A DNA stretch of 64,000 nt, from positions 30,976,112 to 31,040,111 of the forward strand of contig NC_084804.1 of the NCBI RefSeq assembly GCF_963583255.1, read 5' to 3'. Shown here piece after piece: positions 13,765-25,216 of this stretch (the stretch's first letter is position 1; each line of letters opens with the position of its first letter). The position numbers and the translations under genes were made by a program. The notes below the pieces were generated by a model that did no database searches, was not told where the DNA came from, and saw only the letters and a list, made by a program, of their open reading frames with translations. This DNA comes from Pyrus communis (lineage: Eukaryota > Streptophyta > Magnoliopsida > Rosales > Rosaceae).

Positions 13765-14580
13765 TGTTAACACTCAAAATTGGGAGGTTAACTTAAAGGA
13801 TGTAATCATTATTAGTTGTAGAATAGACACAAGGATATATAGTGGTTCACCCATAAATGAGGCTACATTTACTGTAGTGTATATCAAATGTTACATGAAA
13901 TGGCTCCAAGAAGAGGTGATGTGACCTCTTTATATCCACCTAATGAATATCTAGACAATCAACAGGTCTTCATCCAATGGTAGTCTAATTGCAGAGCACT
14001 CTGGAGATGCGGTCTGCTGGTCTCAGTAGATCACCCTGGTTTAGTGGCCCGTGTTTGTTGGTCTCAGTAGAGCACCATGGTCTAGTGGTGTCAGTATAGA
14101 ACCCTGGTTTGGTGGTCTCAATAGAGCACTATTGTCTGGTGGTCTTAGTAGAGCATTCTGGTCTAGTAGTCTCAGCAGAGCACCCTTGTCTGGTGGTCTC
14201 AGTAGAGCACCCCTGTCTGGTAAAAAAATATGCCATTAGAGAACTGATCACTTGAAATAAGTGGTCAATCACATGCCAAAGGGTCTCCCCCACCCAACAA
14301 TGATCTAGTCTCCAGTCAAAGAGTATTCCCTCACAAGGATATTATGGAAAGAGTGGGACCAGATCATTCTAGAGAACCACATTAACAGGTGTCATGTTCA
14401 GATAGGTCAATTTCAAAAAGATGATGAGCTCATCCTCAAGAGAGAGAGAACACAAGTATCATACGAAATCAGCATCATTTCTACTTCAATTCTAGACATC
14501 CTTAATAAACAACTCTAATGAAAATCGGGATTCCAATTCTCCTCATTTCCTCATTATTTCAATGCTACCTGTTGTGATTA
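13765..14580 (-). mobile_element. LTR of a gypsy-type element (right end uncertain)
   Basis: On the plus strand it begins TGTTAACACTCAAAATTGGG immediately beside the primer-binding-like site, so this is the 5' LTR of a minus-oriented element. It contains the 27-bp minisatellite at 14018-14220. I could not place the outer terminus; unique-looking sequence returns by about 14580. Confidence 0.45.
14018..14220. repeat. 27-bp minisatellite, seven units
   Basis: Units of exactly 27 bp ('tggtctcagtagagcacc' plus nine variable bases) run from 14059 to 14220 without a break; one more unit at 14018-14044 is separated by 14 bp. Because 27 is a multiple of three, one plus-strand frame shows a false 9-residue protein repeat (GLSRAPLSG type). 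Confidence 0.8.
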
Positions 14581-14783
14581 CGGATTAGCATAAGAGTAAG
14601 GGATGCATTGTCGACTTTCCAAGGGGCGTGCTGGTGTTCCATGACCCGACCCATGTCACATCTACGAAGTCATCGTAGTCTAATTCCGCTGTGGACGAAG
14701 CGGTAGTCAAAAGTCACAAGTGTAGCAGTTCGTTGGTAAAATTAACCGAGTCCAAGTGCGCTCAAAACCCTCATCAACGTGTG

Positions 14784-14790
14784 ACGTGTC
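14784..14790 (+). promoter_or_regulatory. ABRE-like element upstream of the J-protein gene
   Basis: ACGTGTC, part of 'acgtgtgacgtgtcac', lies about 255 bp upstream of the ATG at 15046. Such ACGT-core boxes bind bZIP factors in abscisic acid responses. This is a motif match only. Confidence 0.25.
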
Positions 14791-15045
14791 ACTCTCACTG
14801 CGTATTCAGATAAAACGCCACCCAGATTTATCAGATCAAACTTTTAGCTCGATCCCAAAATACCCCTACTGCAGCTCCCATTCTCCCACCCCAACCACCA
14901 ACCAGTCCCCGTCATTTGAGTCAAAACCCAAGTCCTCTTTCGTCCACCCAAAAAACCCCCACCCTTCTTCATCTCTGTCCGAACTCCAACCCAGAACCAC
15001 CAAAAGACAAAGAAGGGGAGTGAGACAGAGTGAGGAGAGTGAGAA

Positions 15046-16884
15046 ATGGATTTCAATTTCAACTCCAACAGAGCGGAGGCGGAGCGGTGGCTGAGCACCG
15101 CCGTGAAGCTACTGTCGGCACATGACCTGCAAGGGACCAAGACCTTCGCGATCCGAGCCCGAGAGACCGACCCCAGGCTCGAGGCTACCGACCAGATAAT
15201 CGCCGTCGCTGACACCCTCCTCGCCGCCGAATCCCAGATCAACAGCCAAAACCAGCAGCCCGACTGGTACGCTATTCTCCAACTCGCCCAGTACACTCAG
15301 AACCTCGAAATCGTCGCGACTCAGTACCGCCGACTCGCTCTCCTGCTGAACCCGCATCGGAATCGCTTCCCTTACGCCGATCACGCCTTCCGGCTGGTCT
15401 CCGAGGCCTGGAACGTCCTCTCTAACCCCAACAAGAAGGCCATCTACGACCACGAGTTGAGCATGTTCAACCGGTTCGACTCGCCCCCATCCGGGTCGAC
15501 TCAGCTGTTCGAGAGGCAATTCTTGCAAATGCATCATGTTCAGCAACAGCCACCGCAGCCGCCGCCCCCGCAGCCACTTCTATTTCATCCCCAACCGTCG
15601 CAGCTACTACAATTCCAGCCTCAACCGCCACCACCGCCACAACCACAACCAGAAGTGCAGAGACCACAACCGCAATGGCATTTTCAACAAAAGCGACAGC
15701 CACCACCACCACCAGAACACCAACATCAGCAGCAGCAGCAGCAGAACCAGCAGTATCACCACGAACCTCCTCAGCAGCACCGGCAACAATATCAGGAACT
15801 TCCACATCTTCTGCTGCAGCAGCAGCAGCAGCAAGAAGTGAGAAAAAACCCTAAAAGTAAGGACGGAAGACCGTCGATGGAGGAGGAAAGGCCGATTCCG
15901 ATTCCCATCAATGTGACCGAGCCAGCACCTCCGCCCTCTGAATCAACTCCTCCGCCTTCCAAGTCCACTCATGCGCCCTCCGAATCAACTGGCCCCGTTG
16001 CGTCAACTCCCTCTTCTGAGTCAGCTCCCCCTTCTGAGTTGACTCAGCCTCAAACAGTGCCCAAATCGGGGAGCTTCTGGACTTCATGTCCTTACTGTTA
16101 TAACCTCTTCGAGTATCCAAGCCTTTACGAGGATTGCATGCTTCGGTGTCAGAATTGTAAGAGGGCATTCAATGCAATGGCGATAGCGTCACCGCCTCTG
16201 GTGGGGAAGGGCGGTGATGTGAACTTTTGCTGTTGGGGGTATTTCCCATTGGGGTTATTGGAGAATGATAAAGATACAGGCGGATCATCTGGGGAGTGGA
16301 CACCATTTTCGACAATGTTTGCCTGCCCAATACAAGGGAAGAAGAATACCGGACGAGCCAAGATTGCTAATTCGGGGCCGAGGGTCTATTACGATGACGA
16401 AGAGGCGTTGCTTGATGTTTCGGATCCAAGTGAGGACTCTGATGATGATGAGTGGCAGAGGGTCAGGAGGAAGAAGAAGGCTGTAAGGGCAAGAGCTAAA
16501 GCTTCCGTTGCTAAGACTCCGGTGAGAGCTTCGGATAGAATAAGGAAGGGAAGTCAAAATGCCGGTGGGCAGGGTAAGGTTGTCACTGGTGGGGGTGGGG
16601 GTGTGGGTGGTGGTTCTGTGTCGAAGGCAGAGTCAAGTAAGAAGTCAACTTCTGGTGCAAGAAAAAGAAGTGCTGCTGCATTGGGGAAGTTGGATTTGAA
16701 TGTGGAGTTTAGTAATAATGAGGTGGAAGAGCATGCAGCTCAGACAATGAGTGAAGGGAATGGGACAGCAAATGGGGAGGAGGATAATATTGAAGGAATC
16801 GGGTTTTTTGAAGGTCTTGACGAGTTTTTGAGTAGTCTGCCCATACTTAATGTTGTGGGAGATGACAAGGTTAAGGCTAATTAG
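15046..16884 (+). CDS. DnaJ-like protein with zinc ribbon, non-canonical HPD, single exon
   Basis: 612-residue intact frame. Residues 1-65 form an Ala/Glu-rich helical region (ERWLSTAVKLLSAHDL) typical of plant J-like proteins. The J-like domain spans about 73-137 (DWYAILQL...AFRLVSEAWNVLSNPNKKAIYD). The HPD tripeptide that stimulates Hsp70 ATPase is replaced by N-P-H at 102-104, so classical co-chaperone activity is doubtful. Residues 165-265 are Pro/Gln/His-rich, 285-335 Pro/Ser-rich. A zinc ribbon follows, with C348-x2-C351 and C368-x2-C371 and the phrase SFWTSCPYCYNLFEYP. The C-terminus has an acidic patch (460-470), basic stretches (474-487), a Gly run, and KLDLNVEF at 548-555, which resembles an EAR-type repression motif. 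A nuclear role is suggested by the basic/EAR features but is inference. The ATG follows a C-rich leader and begins MDFNFNSNRAEAERW, the usual family start. Confidence 0.9.
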   Translation: MDFNFNSNRAEAERWLSTAVKLLSAHDLQGTKTFAIRARETDPRLEATDQIIAVADTLLAAESQINSQNQQPDWYAILQLAQYTQNLEIVATQYRRLALLLNPHRNRFPYADHAFRLVSEAWNVLSNPNKKAIYDHELSMFNRFDSPPSGSTQLFERQFLQMHHVQQQPPQPPPPQPLLFHPQPSQLLQFQPQPPPPPQPQPEVQRPQPQWHFQQKRQPPPPPEHQHQQQQQQNQQYHHEPPQQHRQQYQELPHLLLQQQQQQEVRKNPKSKDGRPSMEEERPIPIPINVTEPAPPPSESTPPPSKSTHAPSESTGPVASTPSSESAPPSELTQPQTVPKSGSFWTSCPYCYNLFEYPSLYEDCMLRCQNCKRAFNAMAIASPPLVGKGGDVNFCCWGYFPLGLLENDKDTGGSSGEWTPFSTMFACPIQGKKNTGRAKIANSGPRVYYDDEEALLDVSDPSEDSDDDEWQRVRRKKKAVRARAKASVAKTPVRASDRIRKGSQNAGGQGKVVTGGGGGVGGGSVSKAESSKKSTSGARKRSAAALGKLDLNVEFSNNEVEEHAAQTMSEGNGTANGEEDNIEGIGFFEGLDEFLSSLPILNVVGDDKVKAN

Positions 16885-17500
16885 GGAAGTAAGGGTAAGA
16901 CTTCTGCTTTTTGTCATTGCTGCTTTAGCTGTTGTAATTGCTTTATGGATGCACGTTGTATTGAATGATGTAGAGCTTCTATGCCTTTTGTTTCATGGCT
17001 CTCACTGTTTGAATCTGTTATATAATCTGCAGCAATGTGAACTTAATTCAGGTTTTAGTTTTAGAAAATGTTAGTGTGATTTATGTAGATATTCTTGTGG
17101 TGGAAAGATTAATCTTCAAAGGTATGGTGATAATCTGATTTTTCCGCTGTGCTGAAATTATGAAATCTTGGTATTCTGTAACATAGACCCCCATAACATA
17201 GACTTTTTTTTTTCTCCCCCCCGTTGATCAGGGTTGAAGCTTGTTTATCTGTTATCTTATTGCTGATCCTATGACTAGGATTTTGTTAGGAAACCATTAA
17301 CATTTTTTATGTTGGTGTCCTATGAGCAATTTCCCCTTCTTTTGGGATTAGAAAGGGAATGGAACATGTGCGTGTCCCTTGTGTCATTCACAGGGAACCC
17401 AAAACCTGTTTTTCCCAAATTGTTTGGGAATGACTATAAATAGTATAAAACGTAGCAGTTGGGAATGTAAGAAAGCAACACAAGTGGCAAGAACTGATGA
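16885..17500 (+). other. Probable 3' untranslated region and downstream spacer of the J-protein gene
   Basis: No further coding frame is seen. The sequence is T-rich, as in plant 3' UTRs. A poly(A) site cannot be fixed from sequence alone. Confidence 0.35.
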
Positions 17501-17504
17501 AAAG

Positions 17505-18033
17505 GAGATGCTATTTTGAGTTGGGCAATGAACTGATGAAAAAGAAGATTATTTTTGTATATGGTGGGAGAATTGTCAGGTTGATGGGTTTAATATCTCA
17601 GACCATGACGGAGGTTGCCGTGTTTTTGGGGTTATTCAAAGAGGTCATGTTTATTGAGGTATCTGGCTAAACTGTTGGAGAGGAATAGTTGCAAAACATA
17701 CAACATGGTAAAGCTTATTTGGGTCAAGAAGTTGATGCCTTTGTTGCTCTTCCTGGAGCATATGGAATATCTGTTGGAAATCATAGCACTGGCCCAACTT
17801 GGGCTCATAAAAAGCCAGTTGGTGCCAAGTTTAGATGGGTACTAAAATTGCATTCTTTCACTAATGACAATGGTATTATTGTCATTGAAGAAGGATTTAT
17901 GAAGCCAGGTGCTCTGCATATAGTTGTCTCTGCTCCAACGGCCAAAAAGCTTCTGGTGAAGATGGAGCAATACACTCCTCATGAAAGATGGCAAATGGAG
18001 CAACATGGTAATCACCAAGCCTTGAAAACATAA
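17505..18033 (+). pseudogene. LOG: Processed pseudogene of LONELY GUY (cytokinin riboside 5'-monophosphate phosphoribohydrolase)
   Basis: LOG enzymes release active cytokinin bases from nucleotide precursors. Here pieces of a LOG protein read in two frames without introns: a Rossmann start 'ELGNELMKKKIIFVYGG' near 17520-17565, then 'DAFVALPGAYG' near 17730, then 'EYLLEIIALAQLG' in another frame (17762-17800), then 'EEGFMKPGALHIVVSAPTAK' (17887-17947) and 'WQMEQ' near 17990. The key PGGYGT loop reads PGAYGI, and stop codons fall around 17660-17690. Functional LOG genes have several introns; their absence here implies retroposition of a spliced mRNA. It lies about 620 bp downstream of the J-protein stop, same strand. 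It is not expected to make enzyme. Confidence 0.88.
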
Positions 18034-18194
18034 GTTGAAACTGTATTGATGGTAGGTCTTTCATTTCTAAATTGATTCCTGATTGATTCATCACTGTTTG
18101 AGTTATGTGGAAGAATCTATTTATACAAGGCCATTTATCATTTACTTCCCTGTACCCTCTTGCTCTTTAAGTTTGGTGCAATATGCTGATCTGT

Positions 18195-18450
18195 AGTTGC
18201 TAGAGGACTCAAAAGATTGCATAAGGGTACTGTTGGGTTTGGTAGAGGAAAGGAGGCTAGGGTTTTGTGGGCCTTATAGGCTGTCTTGTGGATCATTTGG
18301 TTGTAGAGGAATTTGGAGGATTTTTGACATTTATAAGGAGGTAGTGGGTGGAGGTGCTTTGGAAGAGCAAGAGATTCCTATCTTCGGTTTCAACAGAATC
18401 TAGGGCTCTTTACGACCCACCATTATCTTAGATTGGAAGGCAACCTTAGG
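18195..18450 (+). mobile_element. Non-LTR retrotransposon (LINE) fragment
   Basis: One plus frame gives 'EARVLWALWAVLWIIWL' followed by an 'RARDSYLRFQQN' stretch. This resembles the C-terminal zf-RVT region of plant LINE reverse transcriptases, where W-x-IWLERN is typical. It carries stops and is too short to place in a clade. Confidence 0.45.
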
Positions 18451-20835
18451 TTAATTTCTTGGTGTCCTTGGTGATGCTTTTTGTAGTCTCTTATATAGCG
18501 GATGGTTTTTTCCTTTTGCACTGTGGACCCTTGTTTACAGCTATCGTACTTTTTTAATGATCATTATTTTTGCTAATTAACAGTGAATTCATAGATGATG
18601 AAACAAAAGTGTAGGGGATCAGGGAGGATTCAGCCTTTTATTTTTTCGATTATGATCATCTATTTGTTATTCTTTTTTTTTCCTTAATTATTTGTTTAGT
18701 TTTGTTTATGAGTTTCTGATTATACAGATTGGGTGGTTTAACTTGTCATTTGCAATGCAATAAGGGTAATGCACATATTACATAGCATTAGTTAAAGTTG
18801 GTTGTGAATGCTGGATTGGTTTAATGTGAAGCAAATGCCTAGCGAACAAATCCAGATTCAAAGTACCATATGTATTGCGGTCTTGATGTGCTGTGGTGGT
18901 TCCCGTGAATCGCTTATTAGAGAGTATAGGATTTACTGTATTTTTCCAAGACTAGAATTAACGATTCAAAATTTGTTCGTGCCCCTCTGCTCTGAGGGAG
19001 GATATGTAATTACCTGTTTTAAGTGTTTTTTTTGTTTCGTTATTTATGACTCAGACAACAAAGCTGGGTACCTGCCTTTTGATGTTTGAAAGAAATATTC
19101 TTGGGTGTTTAGCAGCACTTTGAATCTGGATTCTTTTCGTGTCTTTTATTATTGTAACCGTGGAAAATTGATTTACTCTTTGGCAGCATGGTCCTCTCTT
19201 TGTTTGATAAGTGATAGCAATTATTTCCTGTTGTGCAACAATCTGTGGAACATGTTGGCTTGAGAATTGTTTCTTCTTTTTCGTCACTGTGACGTTCGAA
19301 GTTGTGGTTTAATTTTCTTTTTCGCTTTTCTTCTCTGCATTGGTTCTTGTTCTGTACAAAAGGAGTATGTCATGAAGTATAGTAAGCTCGGAAACAATCC
19401 TGTTAATGGTGTTATCTTCTCCGGCAATATTTGACATGTTTTGGAGTTTGTTTTTGTCTTTTCATTTCTAGTGGTTGGGCATCTGATTAAATGATCTTTT
19501 TCGTTGTCCAGTTGATCATGCAGTCGTTTAATGGACGTGGAGGGAGTATTGAGAAAAGCACTAGGATCCTCAATGCTCGGGTTCTAGTGCGCTAAATGTG
19601 TCTAGTGCATATTTTTGTCACTCTTGCTGTTGCAGGTGGGCAAAGATATGTCGAAATGTGATATTCTCGTGTAACTATAATTCTACATGTTACATTACTG
19701 CAAAGTCGGTGGACTTACGCCGGACTTGCGGTGACGGACTCAGTCCACCGGTGCCAGACTCAGCAGTATCGTCTACGTTTTTTAGTACACCGCGGCTTGA
19801 AAGCCTAGGGAGTAGGAAATAGGAACGGTGGTTCTTGTTATGCCTTGGGGATTGCAGGAGTTTAAACCAACTTAGCCAAGTGGAGAATGATGAAGGGTCC
19901 TATTTGTAGAGTTTCTTGGAGATGTTCTTACACAAGGCATCTTGCCAAATCCTGGGACATCGAAGGGAAGATAACCATGGACAAAGGGAGCCGTTATTGA
20001 TACTTCAAACTAGTAATCATGAATTTGCGACGAGAGGGAAAAAAAGTTAACGAATGGTAAGTGCATGATGACATTTGAGGAGCATTACTGTGGAGTTAAA
20101 AAGATTCTAACCCAATACAAAGTGCCAAAAAATGCACTAGATAATAGAGTACCAAAGTACCAATTGAGGTGTTAATTAGCCCGGGGTAAGGGATATAGGA
20201 GGTGACAACCGACAAAGGTAACGGTGGAGGGAATGGTGATAAAAAGTAGGGATTCATTGAATAATACATTGTTTCTTTGTTAATTAAAATGCCAACTGAC
20301 ACAATTTGATTGGACAACAATTACAAAAAAAAAAGGGAAGTTGGTTACGTGGGAAAATGGAGACAGTCTTTCTTCTTCTTTGGAATCATGGTCCAGGAAC
20401 AACAGAGCTATGGTGGTATTCTTCGTGTTCCATTTCATCTGAAATTAGATATTTTTTCTTAATTCAAAAATTTTGTTGCACAACATCCACAATCATGATA
20501 GTCTTCTCTCTTTCATCACTTGCTCAGAAAGTTGGGTAACCCTCAGAGGTTATCACAAACGCTTTCTCGAATTTTTAGGTGGTCCGGGACCACTGGGCCC
20601 ATGAATTGATCTACCCTTGCATATTTGTACACACTTTGTGGGTGTGAACCTTTTTTATTTTTCTTTTTAAAATAGGAATGAAAGAGAGAACATGGAAGTG
20701 GACAGAGAATTTTTTACTTTTTGAAATTTACTTTACTATTTATAATTAAATTATTTTTCATCATCTTTTGATTGACGAAAATATTTTATAATAAACCCTA
20801 GTATATGCCCCACATTCTGTGTGTAAATAAATTTG
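18451..20835. other. Long intergenic region, no gene supported
   Basis: Reading frames here are at most 93 codons and show no domain. Much of the region is T-rich and looks like unique spacer. Nothing like a tRNA or snoRNA was recognised by eye. Confidence 0.4.
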
Positions 20836-21005
20836 TTTTAAAATGAGAAGGAGATCCTACTTAGTATTACGATAAATTGATATTTCTCTTCACTTATAAG
20901 TAGAGGGTTCGATTGTCGCCAAAGGTGAATTTAAACCATATTATTGTTAGCTTATTGTGAGGCTTAATCCACTCTCCTACCCCTTTAATAGAGAAAAAAA
21001 AGGAA
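20836..21005 (+). mobile_element. SINE-like repeat
   Basis: It contains 'cacttataagtagaggttcgat' with a GGTTCGATTGTC stretch resembling a tRNA-type B box, then 'attgttagcttattgtgaggct' and a closing A-run (20993-21001). The same phrases occur at 33520-33706. A tRNA-derived SINE is the likeliest identity. Confidence 0.5.
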
Positions 21006-21694
21006 CATGAATTGGATTGAGCAGTTTTTTTTTTTTTTTAATTTTTTTGGTGAAGAGATAGAGCAGGTTTCATTTTTAAATCAGAGGATGGTTAGGATTT
21101 TTTAATTTTTAAAATTTTTGTCAAACGATAGATTAGATATTAGATTAGGGAGTTGATTGGGTTCAAACTCACACCGTGGTGCAAGGATAACACTCCACAA
21201 TTGTGGTAGACCACTTGCATGTTAGGATTATCTTTAGGTGTGACTTAAAAGAAGTGTAAAATTTAGTTTGTGTGAATACTTTACTACCCATAATTTTATT
21301 ATAAAAGATTAAATTATCTTTTCACCTATTTTAATTGATAAAAAAGAATTTTATTTTATTTTTTTGAAGGAAAAGCAAAAAAAAATAGAATTTTATTAAT
21401 AGTCAGTTTAAATTCGAGATAAAATATTTGCAGACACCTGTCTTATATTAAAAAAGGGAAAAAAATAAAAGAAAATTAAACTGTCCAGCATCTTAATTCC
21501 GAAAGACAGTTGAGAGTTGAGGGTGTGTGCAGAGCATAAGCATATAGCTGTACTTTAAACTTGGGTTTCTCCGTCTTCTTTGGAGGTGGACAAATGTTTC
21601 TTGATCCGACCAACCAACTCACCCACACCCTTCCCTTCCCCACAATCTTTTAAACGCTCTCTTCTCTCAAAACTGAAACCCCATTTCCCATTTC

Positions 21695-21696
<2 letters not shown>

Positions 21697-21730
<34 letters not shown>
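21697..21730 (+). repeat. CT microsatellite in the carbonic anhydrase 5' leader
   Basis: About 17 CT units end two bases before the ATG at 21732. A second CT run lies inside intron 1 at 21813-21832. CT runs in 5' leaders are common in plants. Confidence 0.8.
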
Positions 21731-21731
<1 letters not shown>

Positions 21732-21733
<2 letters not shown>

Positions 21734-24624
21734 GGCTGATCTTGCGCCAACCTCTGTTTTAAATGACTCAATTTCCAATTCCTCCTCCTCGGACACACGA
21801 CAAGTAAACTTCTCTCTCTCTCTCTCTCTCTCTACCATTTCCTTAAGTTCTCTTGTTTCTTGATTGTGTTTTTTTTTGTCAATTTTCTGCAGATCTTTGG
21901 TTCTAATCCGAAATCAGGAAAAGTTCAGCCGACCCAATTGAGATTGTTGACTACTTCCGAGTAAGTTTCTGAAGGTGTCACCTTTCTGCTCATATTATTC
22001 TTCTGTTTGCTGCATATATGTCTCACGTTTCTTGGTTTTCTTTTGTATTTTATTTTTTTAATGTTCTGCTTTGTATTCTCTTTCCAATTATGCCCATTTG
22101 AGCTCCAAAATTTTCTTAATTTGATTGATTTCTGAAAGGAAATGTTAATGACGAAATAGGGTTTAGTTTGAGTATTCTATATTTGTGTATATTACCTTTA
22201 AGGCACAAACGACATTGAAATTCTTACGGTTCCCATGAAATTGTTGACTTTTGAATTTTATGTGAGAAAAAGAAATCCAGAATCCAGGCTAAATATACTG
22301 GTTCTAATGAGGGAGATTTGAATTTTGGTTGGGACGTTGTTAACCATTGTTTTGGTTTAATCAGTCGTTCATACCCCGGCTGCAAATTCATGGACTGCTC
22401 CTTTGTTAGTGAGATCAATTTGATGGGTTTACTTAGATCTTTGCGTGCCATCACAATGATTCTAATTTTCTCTATTTGATGGTTTGTATATAGGAGATGT
22501 TTACAATATAAGATTACGACTACATGCAACCATCGGATTGGTCCTAAGAGATAAGAATGTCTCTATTGTTTTTTAAATCGCCATCCGAGTAACCTGTTGA
22601 ACTCAAAATCCCAAAGATAATTGGTTGGTGCTGAAATGCTTTCCTTTTGGCATATTTGCAGCAATTGTCCAGGTTTGACTGTAAAGGCTTCAAGAGAGTC
22701 CTTAGGGATCACTGAACAACATAAAAACAAAAACAATAAACTGGAGAGAGTAGCTGAAACTGATGATCGGAGCGAATTGTTTGAGGATATGAAACAACGG
22801 TTTCTCGACTTCAAAAAGCATAAATACATGTAAGTGGCCAAGGGCTCAGGCGTGAAGGTTGTTTAGTTTAAATTAATTCTATTTCCTAATTTGGCTTTCA
22901 TTATGAATAGGGGAAACTTGGAACATTATCAAAATCTTGCAAAGGGTCAAGCGCCAAAGGTTGTATAGTATACGTGTAGTTTCCCTTTCATTTCCCTTTT
23001 CAAATTTAGTTATCAACACTCGATGTTCATAAGTATTCTTAATACTCGGACATGTCATTCATTTGCTGTTTGCCTCAATATGGTGTTGAGTGTCATGGAG
23101 AAGAATATGCATGTGTACTGATGTTTCTGGAACAGTTCATGGTCATCTCTTGTGCAGATTCTAGGGTATGCCCCTCGACCATTCTGGGATTTCAACCGGG
23201 AGAAGCATTTATAGTGCGCAACATTGCGAATTTGGTGCCCCCCCTTGAGGTATACATTACAAATCACAGTTGAATTATTTTGCTGCATTTCTGATTGTGG
23301 AAGGTCACAAAAAAGTGAACACTCTCGAATCAAATCAAATATTGTTATTCACTACCTTTGTTTTGTTATTTTTTTTCTGTTTTTGCAGAGTGGACCCTCA
23401 GAAACAAATGCTGCATTGGAATTTTCTGTGAATTTTCTGAAAGTAAGTATTCTGGGAATAAATTCTAAAAGAAAATCCCATTTGTTTCCTTGCTAGTCTA
23501 ATTTGTTACAATCAAATCCCTATGTAAGTAATGACTTTAAAGCTATTGGTTACCCATCCTGGCTTATAGAGTGACAATTGGGAGGTACCAACTGTTGGTA
23601 TTGTGAAAAGTTTGAATCTCCCAGATTGAGTGCGATTTTTAATAGAAAATGGAAGCAAGAAAAGCTTGACGAAAATAAATCCTTAACCATAGTTATATTG
23701 TAGATTGAAAACATATTGGTCGTTGGTCACAGCTGCTGTGGAGGCATTCGTGCTCTTATGGGCATGGATGATGAAGTTGATAAAAGGTTCAGTAAATTTC
23801 TTCTTCTGTACTTATCACGTTGTTGCAAGTGGTCTTTGTGTGCGGTTGCCTTTTATTTGTTTGTCCAAGAACAGTCAAGCTATAGTTTTCACTTTTCCAA
23901 AATTCTTTTATGCAGTAGCTTTATCCAAAATTGGGTTGTTGTTGGGAAGGATGCAAGGTCGTGGACAAAAGCTGCTGCCTCCAAACTCAGTTTTGACGAG
24001 CAGTGCAAACATTGTGAGAAGGTAACCTTTTTCTTTACTTATTATTTCCTTTTTTTTATTTTTTTATTTTTAAGTAACGTAATTCTATCCCAAGGAAGTT
24101 CTTGGTCTATGCAATTATTCCCGTTTGTATTTTTCTTCATTTCATTCGACCAAGCTAAAGGAAAGTCGATTTCGTGTATGTTGAAACTTGTATCAGCATT
24201 CTGTTTTATTGGTATATTGAATCTCCTGATTCATTTATTTTGGTCATTGTTGACCTCGTATCTATCCGGGAATTTAACCAAATTCTTTTGAGGTCCATGA
24301 TTAGATTCTCCTATTGTGGCATACATTTGGGTTGCAATTAATGTGGGCTGTGTTATATTATGAAAGGATGCTCCAGATTCATAAAAAATGTTTCCCATAT
24401 TGAATGATATCCTTGTGCAGGAATCAATCAACCGTTCATTGTTGAACCTGCTCACGTACCCATGGATAGAAGAAAAAGTGAAGAAAGGTGTTCTTGCTGT
24501 TCATGGTGGTTATTATGACTTTGTTGAATGTACATTTGAGAAATGGACGCTCGATTATAAGGAAGACAACTTGAAGGAGAAACATGGCAGAATTTCAGTT
24601 AAAAATCATTTGTTTTGGTGTTGA
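21732..24624 (+). CDS. Beta carbonic anhydrase, nine exons
   Basis: Exons: 21732-21803, 21893-21960, 22662-22829, 22911-22959, 23136-23249, 23389-23442, 23704-23786, 23916-24021, 24421-24624; all introns are GT-AG and phases agree, giving 305 residues. The enzyme interconverts CO2 and bicarbonate. Zinc ligands are Cys125 (in CADSR), His184 and Cys187 (in GHSCCGG), with the Asp127-Arg129 dyad in CADSR. Further family marks are [29 protein letters not shown] and the C-terminal VHGGYYDF. Length and exon layout resemble plant BCA5-type enzymes, which are plastidial, rather than the long BCA1 form. The N-terminus ([12 protein letters not shown]...) is Ser-rich but a weak transit peptide, so location is uncertain. 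Exon 8 starts T-AGC, so the exon 7/8 join reads DKSSFIQNW. No disruption was seen. Confidence 0.93.
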
Positions 24625-25179
24625 TTTCATCTGTGGCCTTGTATGATCTAATTCATCAAATAAATTATTTAAAAAATATGTTGTTTGTATGGTGATTAAA
24701 TTAAGACAATTCGAAAAATAATGTAAAATGATTTGGTTTGTATTAAAATATAATAAATAAAATAATGTTTATAATTTGTTGTGTTTTCCTCTGACAGAGT
24801 TGATGCTTTTGTTTTCAAGTTGATGCTCTCTTTTCTTTTCTTTTGGGACAGGAAACTGTCAAACTCTTTTGATCAGTAGTTTTATTAGAAGTTGCCCAAG
24901 AAACTCTGAATGAGGGGTGTTAAGCCTTTTATCATCTTGGTGTCGAGCTATTTTATAATTAACAGGAAGTTAAGAACACCAAGAAGAATCATTTCAAGTT
25001 GATCTAGGTGGCCAAGTCAATTTCACACTTGCTGTTCTTCAGTGCAGACTCCAGCCTTTCTCGGATTCTGAAAGCTCAGGTAACTCTTGCACTTAAAAAT
25101 TCTTCACCTTTTCTATTTTTCTTCATTCCATTTCTACAAGCTATGTTCAAAGTAATTACTGTTTCCGTTTCTTGATGCA

Positions 25180-25216
<37 letters not shown>

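Noticed and set aside
14051..14239. 62-codon frame with GLSRAPLSG repeats
   Set aside because: Produced by the 27-bp minisatellite; no start context or conservation.
15109..15834. Antisense frames of 75-145 codons opposite the J-protein gene
   Set aside because: Shadow frames caused by CAG/CCA-rich codons of the real gene.
16857..16884. GDDKVKA shared by the end of the J protein and the start of MDP1
   Set aside because: Seven residues at opposite protein ends in unrelated families; taken as chance.
21650..21838. 62-codon minus-strand Glu/Arg-rich frame
   Set aside because: It is the complement of two CT microsatellites beside carbonic anhydrase exon 1.
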